Under the pieces are notes generated by a model. It did no database searches, was not told the DNA's origin, and worked only from the letters and a program-made list of their open reading frames with translations. Made by a program: the position numbers and the translations under genes. This document shows, in pieces, positions 8,497-17,342 of a DNA stretch of 64,000 nt. Source of the stretch: Pararhizobium capsulatum DSM 1112 (GTDB lineage: Bacteria; Pseudomonadota; Alphaproteobacteria; Rhizobiales; Rhizobiaceae); NCBI RefSeq assembly GCF_030814475.1, contig NZ_JAUSVF010000001.1:2377001-2441000 (forward strand), given 5' to 3'. Within the stretch, counting starts at the first letter, position 1. Every line of letters starts with the position of its first letter.

Positions 8497-9900
8497 TTAT
8501 TTGCTGACCGGTTCGCCCATCCGGTTCCAGGCGTCGAGGCCGGCAATCTTGTAGGCCTCTGCAAGCGTCGGGTAGTTGAAGGTATTCTCGACGAAATATT
8601 CGACCGTGCCCTTCAGGTTAAGCACGGCCTGGCCGATGTGAACGAGTTCGGTTGCGCCTTCGCCGACGATGTGGACGCCGAGCAGGCGACGGGTCTTCAG
8701 TGAGAAGATCAACTTCAAGAGACCCGAATCGAGACCCATGATGTGACCACGCGAGGTTTCGCGGAAGCGGGCGATGCCGCATTCATAGGCAATACCGCGT
8801 TCCTTGACCTCTTCTTCCGTCAGGCCGCAGGTGGAGATCTCAGGAACGGCGTAGATTCCGTAGGGGAAGAACTTCGGCGGTTCCTTGGCAATGGCGCCGA
8901 CGGCGACACGGGCCGCGACGCGGCCCTGTTCCATGGAGGTTGATGCAAGGCTCGGGAAACCGACGACGTCGCCGGCCGCGTAGATGTTCGGCACCGAGGT
9001 CTGGAAGGTTTCCGGATTGACCTTGAGGCGTCCGCGATTGTCGGCCTCAAGCCCGGCGGCTTCCAGGTTGAGCGTATCGGTTGCGCCCATGCGGCCAGCG
9101 GCAAACAAAACCATTTCGCAATGGATGATGCGGCCGCTATCGAGCTTGATCTCGCATTTGCCGTCAGGCGTGCGTTCGACCTTCTCGGCTTTCTGGCCGA
9201 GGTGAAGCTTCATGTTGCGATCGCGAAGCTGGTAGGTGAAGTCCTCGACAATTTCCTTGTCGATGAAGTCGAGCATCGTCGCCTTCGGGTCGATCAGGGT
9301 GATCTGCGTATCGAGCGCGGAAAAGATCGTCGCATATTCGATGCCGATGACGCCGGCGCCGATCACGGCCATCGAGCGCGGCAGGTCCTCGATTTCGAGA
9401 AGTTCATCGCTGTCGATGACGGTTTTTCCATCGAAGGGAATGTAGTCCGGACGGAACGGCTTGGTGCCGACGGCAAGCAGGATGCTGGTGCCCTGAACCT
9501 GAATGACCTCGCCATCATCTTTCACGACCTGCATCGTCGTCGGATTGACGAAGCTCGCCTTGCCGCGGATGTGCTGGACCCGGTTGCGCGCGAACTGATG
9601 TTCAAGGACCTCGACTTCATGGTCGAGCGTGATGAGCAGGCGCCGCCGCAGATCTTCCGCTGATATCTCCTGTTTGACGCGATAGGCGCGGCCGTAGAAG
9701 CCACGTTCACGCCAGCCGGAAAGGTTGAGAGCCGTTTCGCGTAGCGTCTTAGAGGGGATGGTACCGGTGTGAACGGAAACGCCGCCGACGCGTTTACCCT
9801 GCTCGATGACGAGGACCTTCTTGCCGAGTTTCGCGGCCTGGATAGCGGCGCGACGGCCGGCAGGTCCGCTGCCGACAACGACGAGATCGTATTGGTTCAT
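8497..9900 (-). CDS. sthA: Si-specific NAD(P)+ transhydrogenase (soluble pyridine nucleotide transhydrogenase)
   Basis: A 467-residue cytosolic flavoprotein that exchanges reducing power between NADPH and NAD+. It has the FAD Rossmann motif GSGPAGRRAA (residues about 10-19), a second dinucleotide fold at GAGVIGIEYA (about 180), and a C-terminal dimerisation domain. The sequence HTGTIPSKTLRE, where disulfide reductases have a CxxxxC pair, lacks both redox cysteines, which is what separates SthA from lipoamide dehydrogenase or glutathione reductase. It is convergent with the TetR-type gene, nine bases away. Monocistronic as far as visible. Confidence 0.93.
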   Translation of the reverse strand: MNQYDLVVVGSGPAGRRAAIQAAKLGKKVLVIEQGKRVGGVSVHTGTIPSKTLRETALNLSGWRERGFYGRAYRVKQEISAEDLRRRLLITLDHEVEVLEHQFARNRVQHIRGKASFVNPTTMQVVKDDGEVIQVQGTSILLAVGTKPFRPDYIPFDGKTVIDSDELLEIEDLPRSMAVIGAGVIGIEYATIFSALDTQITLIDPKATMLDFIDKEIVEDFTYQLRDRNMKLHLGQKAEKVERTPDGKCEIKLDSGRIIHCEMVLFAAGRMGATDTLNLEAAGLEADNRGRLKVNPETFQTSVPNIYAAGDVVGFPSLASTSMEQGRVAARVAVGAIAKEPPKFFPYGIYAVPEISTCGLTEEEVKERGIAYECGIARFRETSRGHIMGLDSGLLKLIFSLKTRRLLGVHIVGEGATELVHIGQAVLNLKGTVEYFVENTFNYPTLAEAYKIAGLDAWNRMGEPVSK

Positions 9901-10090
9901 GAGACGTGTCCGATAATGAAAGGAATCGTTGTGCGCTGCGGTAGGCAGATCATTGTCCTATATCGTCAATCTTACAATTTAATAAAGCCTTATGTGTCGT
10001 CCTTAAGGTTATGGATGCCGGTTTCCGACAATATGGGATATGCTGGAAGGAATGCGCTGAAACTGAGCGGCGCTTGCATGGGAGACTCTG

Positions 10091-11155
10091 ATGGTCCGGC
10101 ACGAAGGCAAGGAAAGCTTCGCCGTTGACAACAAGGCTGGCAAGAACGGCGCAGACAGCAATCGGCTGCACGCCCCCGAGGCACGGCCTGGTGTGATTGC
10201 TGCGGCGGTTTATCAGAACGGCAAGCGTATTTGCGATATTCCGATCGGTGATGCCCATCACTGGCGCCAGAAGGAAAACACCGTCATCTGGATCGGTCTG
10301 CATGAGCCCGACAGTGTCCTTCTTGCAGAGGTCCAGAGCGAATTCGATCTGCATCCGCTGGCGATCGAGGACGCCAGTCACGCGCATCAGCGGCCGAAAC
10401 TTGAAATCTATGGGGATGCGATGTTCGTCGTGGCGCGCACAGCGCACATGATGGATGGCGAAATCATCTTCGGAGAAACGCATCTCTTCGTTGGCCGGGG
10501 TTATATGGTCTCCGTCCGCCACGGCCCATCGACGTCCTACAATCTCGTGCGCCAACGCTGCGAGGCATCGCCCGCTGCGCTCGCCCACGGCGAGAACTAC
10601 ATTCTCTATTCGATCCTGGATTTTATCGTCGACAACTACATGCCGGTGGTCGAAGGGATCCATGAGGAAGTAGAAGAACTGGAAGAAAGAGTTCTGCGCG
10701 ACATGCTGGACAAGAAGGACATCGAGCGGCTTTACCTGCTGCGCCGAAGCCTTCTGCGTCTGCGCAATGCCATCGTGCCGCTCGTCGATGTCTGCCGACG
10801 CCATGAACATCTGGAACTGCCGGGCATGGACGCAACCTTGCACACGCTTTTCCGGGATGTGACCGACCACGTGCGACGCGTCCAGGAGGATATCGATACG
10901 CTGCGCGAGGTGCTGGCCTTCACTTTCGAGGCCAGCTTGATGATCGGTCAGTCGGAGCAGACGGAAATCACCCGAAAGCTTGCGTCCTGGGCGGCGATCC
11001 TGGCGGTGCCAACGGCAATCGCCGGCATCTACGGCATGAATTTCGTCGATATGCCGGAACTGCATATGCGATACGGCTACTTCGCTGTCCTCGCCACGAT
11101 TTTCATCGTCTGCGGCGGACTATATCGCTTCTTTAAAAAGGCAAGATGGCTATAA
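10091..11155 (+). CDS. corA: CorA-family magnesium/cobalt transporter
   Basis: A 354-residue inner-membrane channel for Mg2+. The long soluble N-terminal domain leads into a charged stalk helix (EGIHEEVEELEERVLRDML). The C-terminal pair of transmembrane helices is separated by the signature YGMNF (within AIAGIYGMNFVDMP, about residue 315), followed by the basic tail FFKKARWL. GGGAGA precedes the ATG at 10091. I checked the 190-base leader for an obvious Mg2+-sensor hairpin and saw none. The gene is convergent with radC. Confidence 0.92.
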   Translation: MVRHEGKESFAVDNKAGKNGADSNRLHAPEARPGVIAAAVYQNGKRICDIPIGDAHHWRQKENTVIWIGLHEPDSVLLAEVQSEFDLHPLAIEDASHAHQRPKLEIYGDAMFVVARTAHMMDGEIIFGETHLFVGRGYMVSVRHGPSTSYNLVRQRCEASPAALAHGENYILYSILDFIVDNYMPVVEGIHEEVEELEERVLRDMLDKKDIERLYLLRRSLLRLRNAIVPLVDVCRRHEHLELPGMDATLHTLFRDVTDHVRRVQEDIDTLREVLAFTFEASLMIGQSEQTEITRKLASWAAILAVPTAIAGIYGMNFVDMPELHMRYGYFAVLATIFIVCGGLYRFFKKARWL

Positions 11156-11172
11156 CCCCTCATTGGAGAGGC

Positions 11173-11955
11173 CTAGATAAGCCGCAATCCCTTCAGGCTG
11201 GCATGCCCGTCACGGCCGATGATGATGTGATCATGGACCGTAATGCCCAGCGGCTTTGCCGTGTCGATGATGGTCTTGGTCATGTCGATATCCGCCCGCG
11301 ATGGTGTCGGGTCGCCGGACGGATGATTGTGGACGAGGATAAGGGCGGTGGCGGATAGTTCCAGCGCGCGCTTTACAACCTCGCGCGGATAAACCGGCGT
11401 GTGATCGACGGTACCAGTTTGTTGTACTTCGTCGACGATCAGGGCGTTGCGCTTGTCGAGGAAGAGAATGCGAAACTGTTCGCGGGTCTCATGCGCCATG
11501 GCGGCGTGGCAATACTCGATCACGGATGACCATGACGCGAGAACCTGCTTCCCGCGCAATTCGCTTTTGAGTGTCCGGTGTGCGATCGCGGCGATCAACT
11601 TCAGGTCGAGCGCAACGGCTTCACCGATGCCTTTAACCTCCTGCAGCAGGGCAGGTTGCGCGCCAAACACGCCGGAGAGGGTACCGAAGCGATCGAGAAG
11701 CGCCTTTACGATCGGCTTCGTATCCCGCCGTGGGATCAGACGAAACAACAGCAGTTCAAGAATTTCATAGTCGGCCAGCGATCCATCGCCGCCATCCCGA
11801 AACCGGTTGCGCAGCCTCTCCCGATGACCGTGGTAGTGAGCCAAGTCCGATGAGCCTGCGAGACCGGAGCCTTGGCCCTGCTGCTCGCTGAAGAATCCCG
11901 CCTGCTCCGGCGGTTGCCAATTGCTTTGGCCCGGCGGAACGGGAGTTTTCTTCAT
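11173..11955 (-). CDS. radC: RadC-family JAB-domain protein
   Basis: A 260-residue protein of the RadC family. It has an N-terminal helix-hairpin-helix region ([22 protein letters not shown], about 105-126) and a C-terminal MPN/JAB metalloprotease-like domain with the metal motif [14 protein letters not shown] (about 207-220). The historical DNA-repair role of RadC is doubtful and the real substrate is unknown. The first 35 residues are a Pro/Gln-rich extension. The start ATG overlaps the map stop by four bases, so it is the last gene of the phaC-sfsA-map-radC run. Confidence 0.92.
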   Translation of the reverse strand: MKKTPVPPGQSNWQPPEQAGFFSEQQGQGSGLAGSSDLAHYHGHRERLRNRFRDGGDGSLADYEILELLLFRLIPRRDTKPIVKALLDRFGTLSGVFGAQPALLQEVKGIGEAVALDLKLIAAIAHRTLKSELRGKQVLASWSSVIEYCHAAMAHETREQFRILFLDKRNALIVDEVQQTGTVDHTPVYPREVVKRALELSATALILVHNHPSGDPTPSRADIDMTKTIIDTAKPLGITVHDHIIIGRDGHASLKGLRLI

Positions 11956-12791
11956 GCTGCGCTCAAAGGGGGAAGGCCTGGACGGTCGAGACCACTTGGA
12001 GAGAGGGTAAAAATCTCGCAGCCAGTGGCGGTGACGCCCACGCAGTGCTCGTATTGAGCCGAAAGCGAACGATCGCGGGTGACGGCCGTCCAGCCGTCAG
12101 CCAGCACCTTCACATGCGGGCGGCCAAGATTGATCATCGGCTCGATGGTGAAGATCATGCCCTCGCGCATTTCCGGGCCTTCATTGGCTCGGCCATAATG
12201 CAGGATATTCGGCGCGTCGTGGAAAAGCCGGCCGACGCCATGGCCGCAGAAGTCGCGCACGACCGAGCACCGCTCGGTTTCCGCATAGGTCTGGATTGCT
12301 TCTCCTATGGCGCCCGTGCGTGCGCCGGGCTTTACCGCCGCAATCCCAAGCATCAGGCATTCGTAGGTGACTTCGAGCAAGCGCTCGGCTGCGCGTTTGA
12401 TCTCGCCCACCGGATACATGCGGCTGGAATCGCCATGCCATCCATTGATGATATAGGTCACGTCGATATTGACCACATCACCGTCGCGTAGCGGCTTGTC
12501 GTTGGGAATGCCGTGGCAGACGACGTGATTGATCGAGGTACAGGAGGACTTGGTATAGCCGCGATAGTTCAAGGTCGCGGGCAGGGCGCCGTGATCCATC
12601 CCGAAATCGAAGACGAAACGGTCGATCTCGTCGGTCGTGACGCCCGGCTGAACGCGGCTTGCCAGTTCATCGAGACAAAGCGCGGTCAACTGACAGGCGC
12701 GCTTGATGCCGGCGAAATCTTCAGGCGTGTAGAGGCGGATGACGCCGGTGTTTTTATAAGGCGCAGATTCGGCCTCGATGTAGGTGACCAT
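11952..12791 (-). CDS. map: Type I methionine aminopeptidase
   Basis: A 279-residue cytosolic enzyme that removes the initiator methionine. All five metal ligands of the pita-bread fold are present: Asp in NIDVT, Asp in GDSSRMYP, His in GHGVGRLFH, Glu in FTIEP and Glu in YEHCVGVT. The catalytic His in HGIPN is also there. Length is slightly above the type Ia norm because of about 20 extra N-terminal residues ([20 protein letters not shown]), common in rhizobia. It overlaps radC by 4 bases and follows sfsA by 32. Confidence 0.95.
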   Translation of the reverse strand: MVTYIEAESAPYKNTGVIRLYTPEDFAGIKRACQLTALCLDELASRVQPGVTTDEIDRFVFDFGMDHGALPATLNYRGYTKSSCTSINHVVCHGIPNDKPLRDGDVVNIDVTYIINGWHGDSSRMYPVGEIKRAAERLLEVTYECLMLGIAAVKPGARTGAIGEAIQTYAETERCSVVRDFCGHGVGRLFHDAPNILHYGRANEGPEMREGMIFTIEPMINLGRPHVKVLADGWTAVTRDRSLSAQYEHCVGVTATGCEIFTLSPSGLDRPGLPPLSAA

Positions 12792-12823
12792 GCTCTAAAG
12801 CTTTCAGTTGTCTTTGCCTGATG

Positions 12824-13546
12824 TCATAAACCGGCCGGGCCTGTTTCGTCCATGGCGATCAAGCTATCCGCAACGATTTGCGTCGCCGAAACGCGACAAC
12901 GCAGTGCGAAAGCCTCGACGCCACGTGCCTGTGCTCTCTTGAACGCCCGCGCATAGTTCGGGTCGAGATCGTCGCAGATGCGCAGGCGGTCGCAATCGGC
13001 GCGCTGCACGAGGTAGATCATCACACCGCGATGACCCTCTGCCACCATGTCGCCCAGTTCTTCCAGATGTTTCGCTCCTCGAGCGGTGGGGCTGTCGGGA
13101 AATTCAGCCAAGCCAGGCGTGCGGCTGAAATGCACGTTCTTGACCTCGACATAACAGCGCCGTCCATCGGCGGGATCCGACAACAGGAAGTCGATCCGCG
13201 AATTCTTGCCGTATCGCTGTTCCCGCTGCAGCACCGGATAGTCTGCGAGATTGCCGACCAGCCCGGCCCGGACCGCCTCTTCGGCAAGCTTGTTGGGAAG
13301 GCCGGTATTGATACCGATTGCCACGCCATCGACCTCCACCAGTTCCAGCATATGCTGATATTTGCGGGTAGGACTGGCATGCTCCGAAAGCCATATGCGC
13401 GAACCCGGCGTCGTCAGGCCGCGCATCGAGCCGGTGTTCGGGCAGAAACCGGTGATCGTTCGCCCATCTTCGAGAAGGGCATCGAACAGAAAACGCTTGT
13501 AGCGTTGGATGAGCGTGGCCGGAACGAGCGGGCTTTCGAAATTCAT
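12824..13546 (-). CDS. sfsA: SfsA (sugar fermentation stimulation protein) homologue
   Basis: A 240-residue protein of the SfsA family, which combines an OB-like N-terminal part and a nuclease-like domain. Diagnostic text: RYKRFLFDALLEDG, CPNTGSMRGL, and the PD-(D/E)xK-like SRIDFLLSD...CYVEVKNVHF. The family binds DNA in E. coli, but its cellular task is unresolved. It sits 27 bases behind phaC and 32 bases ahead of map, in the same direction, so it is probably cotranscribed with both. Confidence 0.92.
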   Translation of the reverse strand: MNFESPLVPATLIQRYKRFLFDALLEDGRTITGFCPNTGSMRGLTTPGSRIWLSEHASPTRKYQHMLELVEVDGVAIGINTGLPNKLAEEAVRAGLVGNLADYPVLQREQRYGKNSRIDFLLSDPADGRRCYVEVKNVHFSRTPGLAEFPDSPTARGAKHLEELGDMVAEGHRGVMIYLVQRADCDRLRICDDLDPNYARAFKRAQARGVEAFALRCRVSATQIVADSLIAMDETGPAGL

Positions 13547-13573
13547 GCCTTGGAAATCCGGCCGACCGCTGCT

Positions 13574-15427
13574 TCAGGCACGAACGCGCACATAGGAGCC
13601 GGGAGCATCCTCAATGGAATTCAGAGAACCACCAGTGTGCCGTGCCGGTACTCGGGTCTTATCCAGGTTCTCGATCCAGTTATGCCAGTGCGGCCACCAG
13701 GAGCCGGGCGTTTCTTCGGCGGACTTCACCCAGTCCTCGAATTCACCGGTTGGCTTGCCACCCGTCCAGAACTGGTATTTTCCCTTGGCGGGGGGATTGA
13801 CGACGCCGGCGATGTGGCCGGAGCCCGACATGACATAGGTCACGTCGCCCCCAAAGAAGCCGCTGCCTACAAAGACCGACTTTGCCGGAGCAATGTGGTC
13901 TTCCTTGGCTGCGAGATTGTAGATCGGGATTTTGACGTCACCGAGGGACAGGCGTTTTCCGGCCACGACCATCTCACCCTGCGTAAGCTTGTTCTCCAGA
14001 TAGCAATTGCGCAGGTAAAAGGAATGGTTGGCCGCCGGCATGCGGGTGGAATCGGAGTTCCAGTAGAGCAGGTCGAAGGGCGGCGGTTCCTGGCCTTTCA
14101 GGTAGTTGTTGACGAAGTACGGCCAGATCAGATCGGAGGCGCGCAGCATGTTGAAAGCCGTCGCCATTTTCGAACCATCGAGGTAGCCCGTTTCCTTCAT
14201 GCGCTGTTCAAGCAGTGCAATCTGGTCGGCATCGACGAAGACCTTGAGGTCGCCGGCATGGGTAAAATCGACCTGGGTTGTGAACAACGTCGCCGATCGA
14301 ATGCGGGTATCGCCTTCCTGCGCATGCAAGGCCAGCGTAGCAGCGAGCAAAGTGCCGCCGACGCAGTAACCGATCGCGTTTACTTCATCCTCACCCGTCG
14401 CCTTATTGATCGTATCGAGCGCGAAACCGACGCCTTCCTGCGCATAGGCTTCCCAATCCTTATTCGCATGACGCGCGTCAGGGTTGACCCAGGAAATCAC
14501 GAAGACGGTATGTCCCTGTTCTACCGCCCAGCGGATGAAGGATTTTTCCGGGTTGAGGTCGAGCACGTAGAACTTGTTGATCCAAGGCGGGCAGATAAGG
14601 AGAGGGCGCTTGAGTACCGTCGCGGTCGATCCATCATATTGCAGCACCTGGCAAACGTCGTTCTGGGCAACGACTTTGCCGGGGCTCATGGCGATGTTTT
14701 CGCCGATGGCAAACTTGCTGGAATCTGTCTGGCGCAGCTTCAGATCGCCGTCACCGGCGATAATGTCCTCGGCCAGCATCTTCATGCCTTTGACCAGATT
14801 GGCGCCGCTGGAGGCGACGGTTTCCCGGTAGAGCTGCGGATTGGTCGTGACGAAATTGGCGGGCGACAAGGCACTCGATATCTGGCGCACGTAGAAGGCG
14901 GCCTTGTGCCGCGTATGGGCGTCAAGCCCCTCGGCATTGCTGACCATCCGGTCGGCCCAGTCCGATGTCACGAGATAGGCCTGCCGAAGGAAATCGAAGA
15001 ATGGATTGGCAACCCAATCCGCATCGCTGAATCGTTTATCCGGGCGGACAGGTTCCTCAGCGGTTGCTGTCGGATCGCCCGTCATCTTCTGCAAGGTGCG
15101 GGTCCAGATCGAGAAGAAGCTACCCATCAACTGGGTTTGCGCCTCAAAGGTGCGTTTGGGGTCCGAGAGCCAGTATTCGGAGACTTTCGACAGGGTTTTC
15201 ACCATATCGACAACGGGGTCAGCGATGAAATCTGTTTTGACACCTCTTTCACGGGGAGCGAGCCAAGCCGAGGCTGCCTGGCCCAGTTGCTCGACCGTCC
15301 GGGCCATGTTCATCGCAAGGGCTTCGGGATCCTTGACGATGTAGGGCTCGACCGATTTCGGGTCGAAACCCGCAAATCCCTCGCTCTTTCCATCGGCTTG
15401 GCCTGCGTTGCCCTTGCCTTCTGCCAC
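13574..15427 (-). CDS. phaC: Class I poly(3-hydroxyalkanoate) synthase
   Basis: A 617-residue enzyme polymerising (R)-3-hydroxyacyl-CoA into storage polyester on granule surfaces. The N-terminal PhaC domain is followed by an alpha/beta-hydrolase core with the lipase-like box GYCVGG (catalytic Cys near residue 355), the Asp in AAKEDHIAP and the His in SGSGHIAGV. The motif PPWINKFYVLDLNPEKSF is typical of class I. The start is placed at the GTG at 15425-15427 because TGGAGGAAT lies just upstream; the 30-residue upstream extension is Cys/Lys-rich and unlike the family. First gene of a run with sfsA, map and radC. It diverges from the lipoprotein gene. Confidence 0.93.
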   Translation of the reverse strand: MAEGKGNAGQADGKSEGFAGFDPKSVEPYIVKDPEALAMNMARTVEQLGQAASAWLAPRERGVKTDFIADPVVDMVKTLSKVSEYWLSDPKRTFEAQTQLMGSFFSIWTRTLQKMTGDPTATAEEPVRPDKRFSDADWVANPFFDFLRQAYLVTSDWADRMVSNAEGLDAHTRHKAAFYVRQISSALSPANFVTTNPQLYRETVASSGANLVKGMKMLAEDIIAGDGDLKLRQTDSSKFAIGENIAMSPGKVVAQNDVCQVLQYDGSTATVLKRPLLICPPWINKFYVLDLNPEKSFIRWAVEQGHTVFVISWVNPDARHANKDWEAYAQEGVGFALDTINKATGEDEVNAIGYCVGGTLLAATLALHAQEGDTRIRSATLFTTQVDFTHAGDLKVFVDADQIALLEQRMKETGYLDGSKMATAFNMLRASDLIWPYFVNNYLKGQEPPPFDLLYWNSDSTRMPAANHSFYLRNCYLENKLTQGEMVVAGKRLSLGDVKIPIYNLAAKEDHIAPAKSVFVGSGFFGGDVTYVMSGSGHIAGVVNPPAKGKYQFWTGGKPTGEFEDWVKSAEETPGSWWPHWHNWIENLDKTRVPARHTGGSLNSIEDAPGSYVRVRA

Positions 15428-15555
15428 CCGGATTCCTCCACAGATGTTTGTTTGTTTTGTCTTTTTACATTCTGCCTTAAAATGATTACAAGTGCCAGCG
15501 CGAGGCATGTTCTTCACAGCAGATGCCGCGAAAGACCGAACCGGACGGGGACGAC

Positions 15556-15915
15556 ATGAGACATTCGCTCAAGGTGGCGACACGACTTTGTACGCTGACG
15601 GCTTGCGCCGTTTCCATGGCTCTTGTTGCCGGTTGCTCCTCCACTACGCTCGACGATCGCTCGTCCACCTATACGACGACGATGGCCCGCCCGGTCGCGG
15701 CGGATGTCTATCCCGTTATTGAGGGCAAACGGCCCGCTGCTGCAGTACAGATGAGCAATGATGAGGCCGCGTCGCTCTCCGCACGGCTCACCTCCCTTTC
15801 CCACGCGCGCAGCTCCGGCCAGATTTCGGAAGCCGAATACCAGCGTCGGCTGAAGGAATTGCAGGCGCTTGCCGCCAACCACGGCAGCGACACCCTGAAA
15901 GAGATACAGAATTAG
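15556..15915 (+). CDS. Small outer-membrane lipoprotein with a SHOCT-like C-terminus
   Basis: A 119-residue predicted lipoprotein. A basic N-terminus (MRHSLKVATR) and hydrophobic core lead to the lipobox LVAGC (Cys about residue 27). The mature part is Ser/Thr-rich, and the end (ARSSGQISEAEYQRRLKELQAL) resembles a short SHOCT-type helix pair. The ATG at 15556 is preferred over one 33 bases upstream because only it places the charged signal sequence at the terminus. It diverges from phaC and is followed after 120 bases by the aminotransferase. Function unknown. Confidence 0.75.
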   Translation: MRHSLKVATRLCTLTACAVSMALVAGCSSTTLDDRSSTYTTTMARPVAADVYPVIEGKRPAAAVQMSNDEAASLSARLTSLSHARSSGQISEAEYQRRLKELQALAANHGSDTLKEIQN

Positions 15916-16036
15916 CACTTGCGTTTCGACGAGTTTGGACGCAAAGCCTTTGTGGCCGCGTGGGCCGATTGCACCGCGCGCGTTTCCTTGCACCCTTGAT
16001 TCGCTGCTCGTGGGACGCGCAAGACGAGGTTTAGAG

Positions 16037-17257
16037 ATGGAAGAGTTTCACAAAGTCCGGCGTCTGCCGCCTTACGTTTTCGAACAGGTCAACCGTTTGA
16101 AAGCAAGCGCGCGAGCGGGTGGCGCTGACATCATCGACCTCGGCATGGGCAATCCTGATCTTCCGACGCCCACAGCCATCGTCGACAAGCTCTGCGAAGT
16201 GGTTCGCGATCCGCGCACCCATCGCTATTCATCGTCCAAGGGCATTCCCGGCCTTCGCCGCGCCCAGGCCGCCTATTACGCCCGCCGTTTCGGTGTGAAG
16301 CTCAATCCTGACACCCAGGTCGTCGCAACCCTGGGCTCGAAGGAAGGCTTCGCCAATATGGCGCAGGCGATCACGGCGCCGGGCGATGTCGTGCTTTGCC
16401 CGAACCCCACCTATCCAATCCATGCCTTCGGCTTCCTGATGACCGGCGGCGTCATCCGTTCGATCTCGGTCGAGCCGGACGATACCTTCTTCCCGCCGCT
16501 CGAGCGGGCGATCCGCCACTCGATCCCCAAGCCGATCGCGCTGATTATCAACTACCCGTCGAACCCGACGGCGCATGTTGCGACGCTCGATTTCTACAAG
16601 GAAGTCGTGGCCTTCGCGAAGAAGCACGACATCGTCATCCTCTCGGATCTGGCCTATTCGGAAATCTACTTCGACGACAACAATCCTCCTCCTTCGGTTC
16701 TCGAAGTGCCGGGCGCGATAGACAACACCGTCGAGTTCACGTCGATGTCGAAGACCTTCTCCATGCCCGGCTGGCGCATGGGCTTTGCCGTCGGCAACGA
16801 GCGGCTGATCTCCGCTTTGACGCGGGTGAAGTCTTACCTTGATTACGGTGCCTTCACACCGATCCAGGTGGCGGCGACCCATGCGCTGAATGGCGATGGT
16901 TCGGACATCGCGGAAGTGCGCAGCATCTATCGCCGCCGCCGCGACGTTCTGGTCGAGAGCTTCGGCAAAGCGGGCTGGGATGTTCCGCCACCGGCTGCCA
17001 CGATGTTCGCGTGGGCAAAGATTCCGGAGAAGTTCCGTCATCTCGGCTCGTTGGAGTTTTCCAAGCTGCTGGTGGAGAAGGCCGATATCGCTGTTGCTCC
17101 GGGTGTTGGCTTTGGTGAACTGGGCGACGATTATATCCGCATCGCGCTCGTCGAGAACGAACACCGGATTCGCCAGGCGGCGCGCAACCTGAAGAAATTC
17201 CTTTCGACGGCGGATGATACGCTTCACAACGTCATCTCGCTCAACGCCCGTCGCTAA
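16037..17257 (+). CDS. PLP-dependent class I/II aminotransferase (AlaC/LL-DAP aminotransferase-like)
   Basis: A 406-residue cytosolic PLP enzyme of fold type I. Landmarks: GMGNPDLPTP near residue 38, NYPSNPTAHV around 178, DLAYSEIYFD around 209, and the PLP-lysine motif SMSKTFSMPGWRMGF (Lys near residue 239). Annotation pipelines often call such proteins LL-diaminopimelate aminotransferase. The E. coli relative AlaC makes alanine from glutamate and pyruvate, so the amino donor is uncertain. It lies directly upstream of hom in the same direction, which suggests a place in aspartate-family or alanine metabolism. The start at 16037 fits the family N-terminus MEEFHKVRRLPPYVF. Confidence 0.87.
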   Translation: MEEFHKVRRLPPYVFEQVNRLKASARAGGADIIDLGMGNPDLPTPTAIVDKLCEVVRDPRTHRYSSSKGIPGLRRAQAAYYARRFGVKLNPDTQVVATLGSKEGFANMAQAITAPGDVVLCPNPTYPIHAFGFLMTGGVIRSISVEPDDTFFPPLERAIRHSIPKPIALIINYPSNPTAHVATLDFYKEVVAFAKKHDIVILSDLAYSEIYFDDNNPPPSVLEVPGAIDNTVEFTSMSKTFSMPGWRMGFAVGNERLISALTRVKSYLDYGAFTPIQVAATHALNGDGSDIAEVRSIYRRRRDVLVESFGKAGWDVPPPAATMFAWAKIPEKFRHLGSLEFSKLLVEKADIAVAPGVGFGELGDDYIRIALVENEHRIRQAARNLKKFLSTADDTLHNVISLNARR

Positions 17258-17296
17258 GCATCAGCGACAGTACAACTCAACTGTCTCAGTCTCAAT

Positions 17297-17323
17297 GCCC
17301 CGTCAGCCGACGGGGGCGCTTTC
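17297..17323 (+). terminator. Possible terminator or attenuator between the aminotransferase and hom
   Basis: GCCCCGTC-AGCC-GACGGGGGC hairpin followed by GCTTTCG. The T run is weak, so partial read-through into hom is plausible. Confidence 0.45.
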
Positions 17324-17342
17324 GATATGTTAGGAAATTACA

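Noticed and set aside
9901..10090. Mg2+-sensing leader ahead of corA
   Set aside because: No stable alternative hairpins or terminator could be drawn by eye in these 190 bases.
12878..15559. A plus-strand open frame of 893 codons
   Set aside because: It is antisense to sfsA and phaC, both of which have clear family motifs and ribosome binding sites. Long antisense frames are common in G+C-rich DNA.
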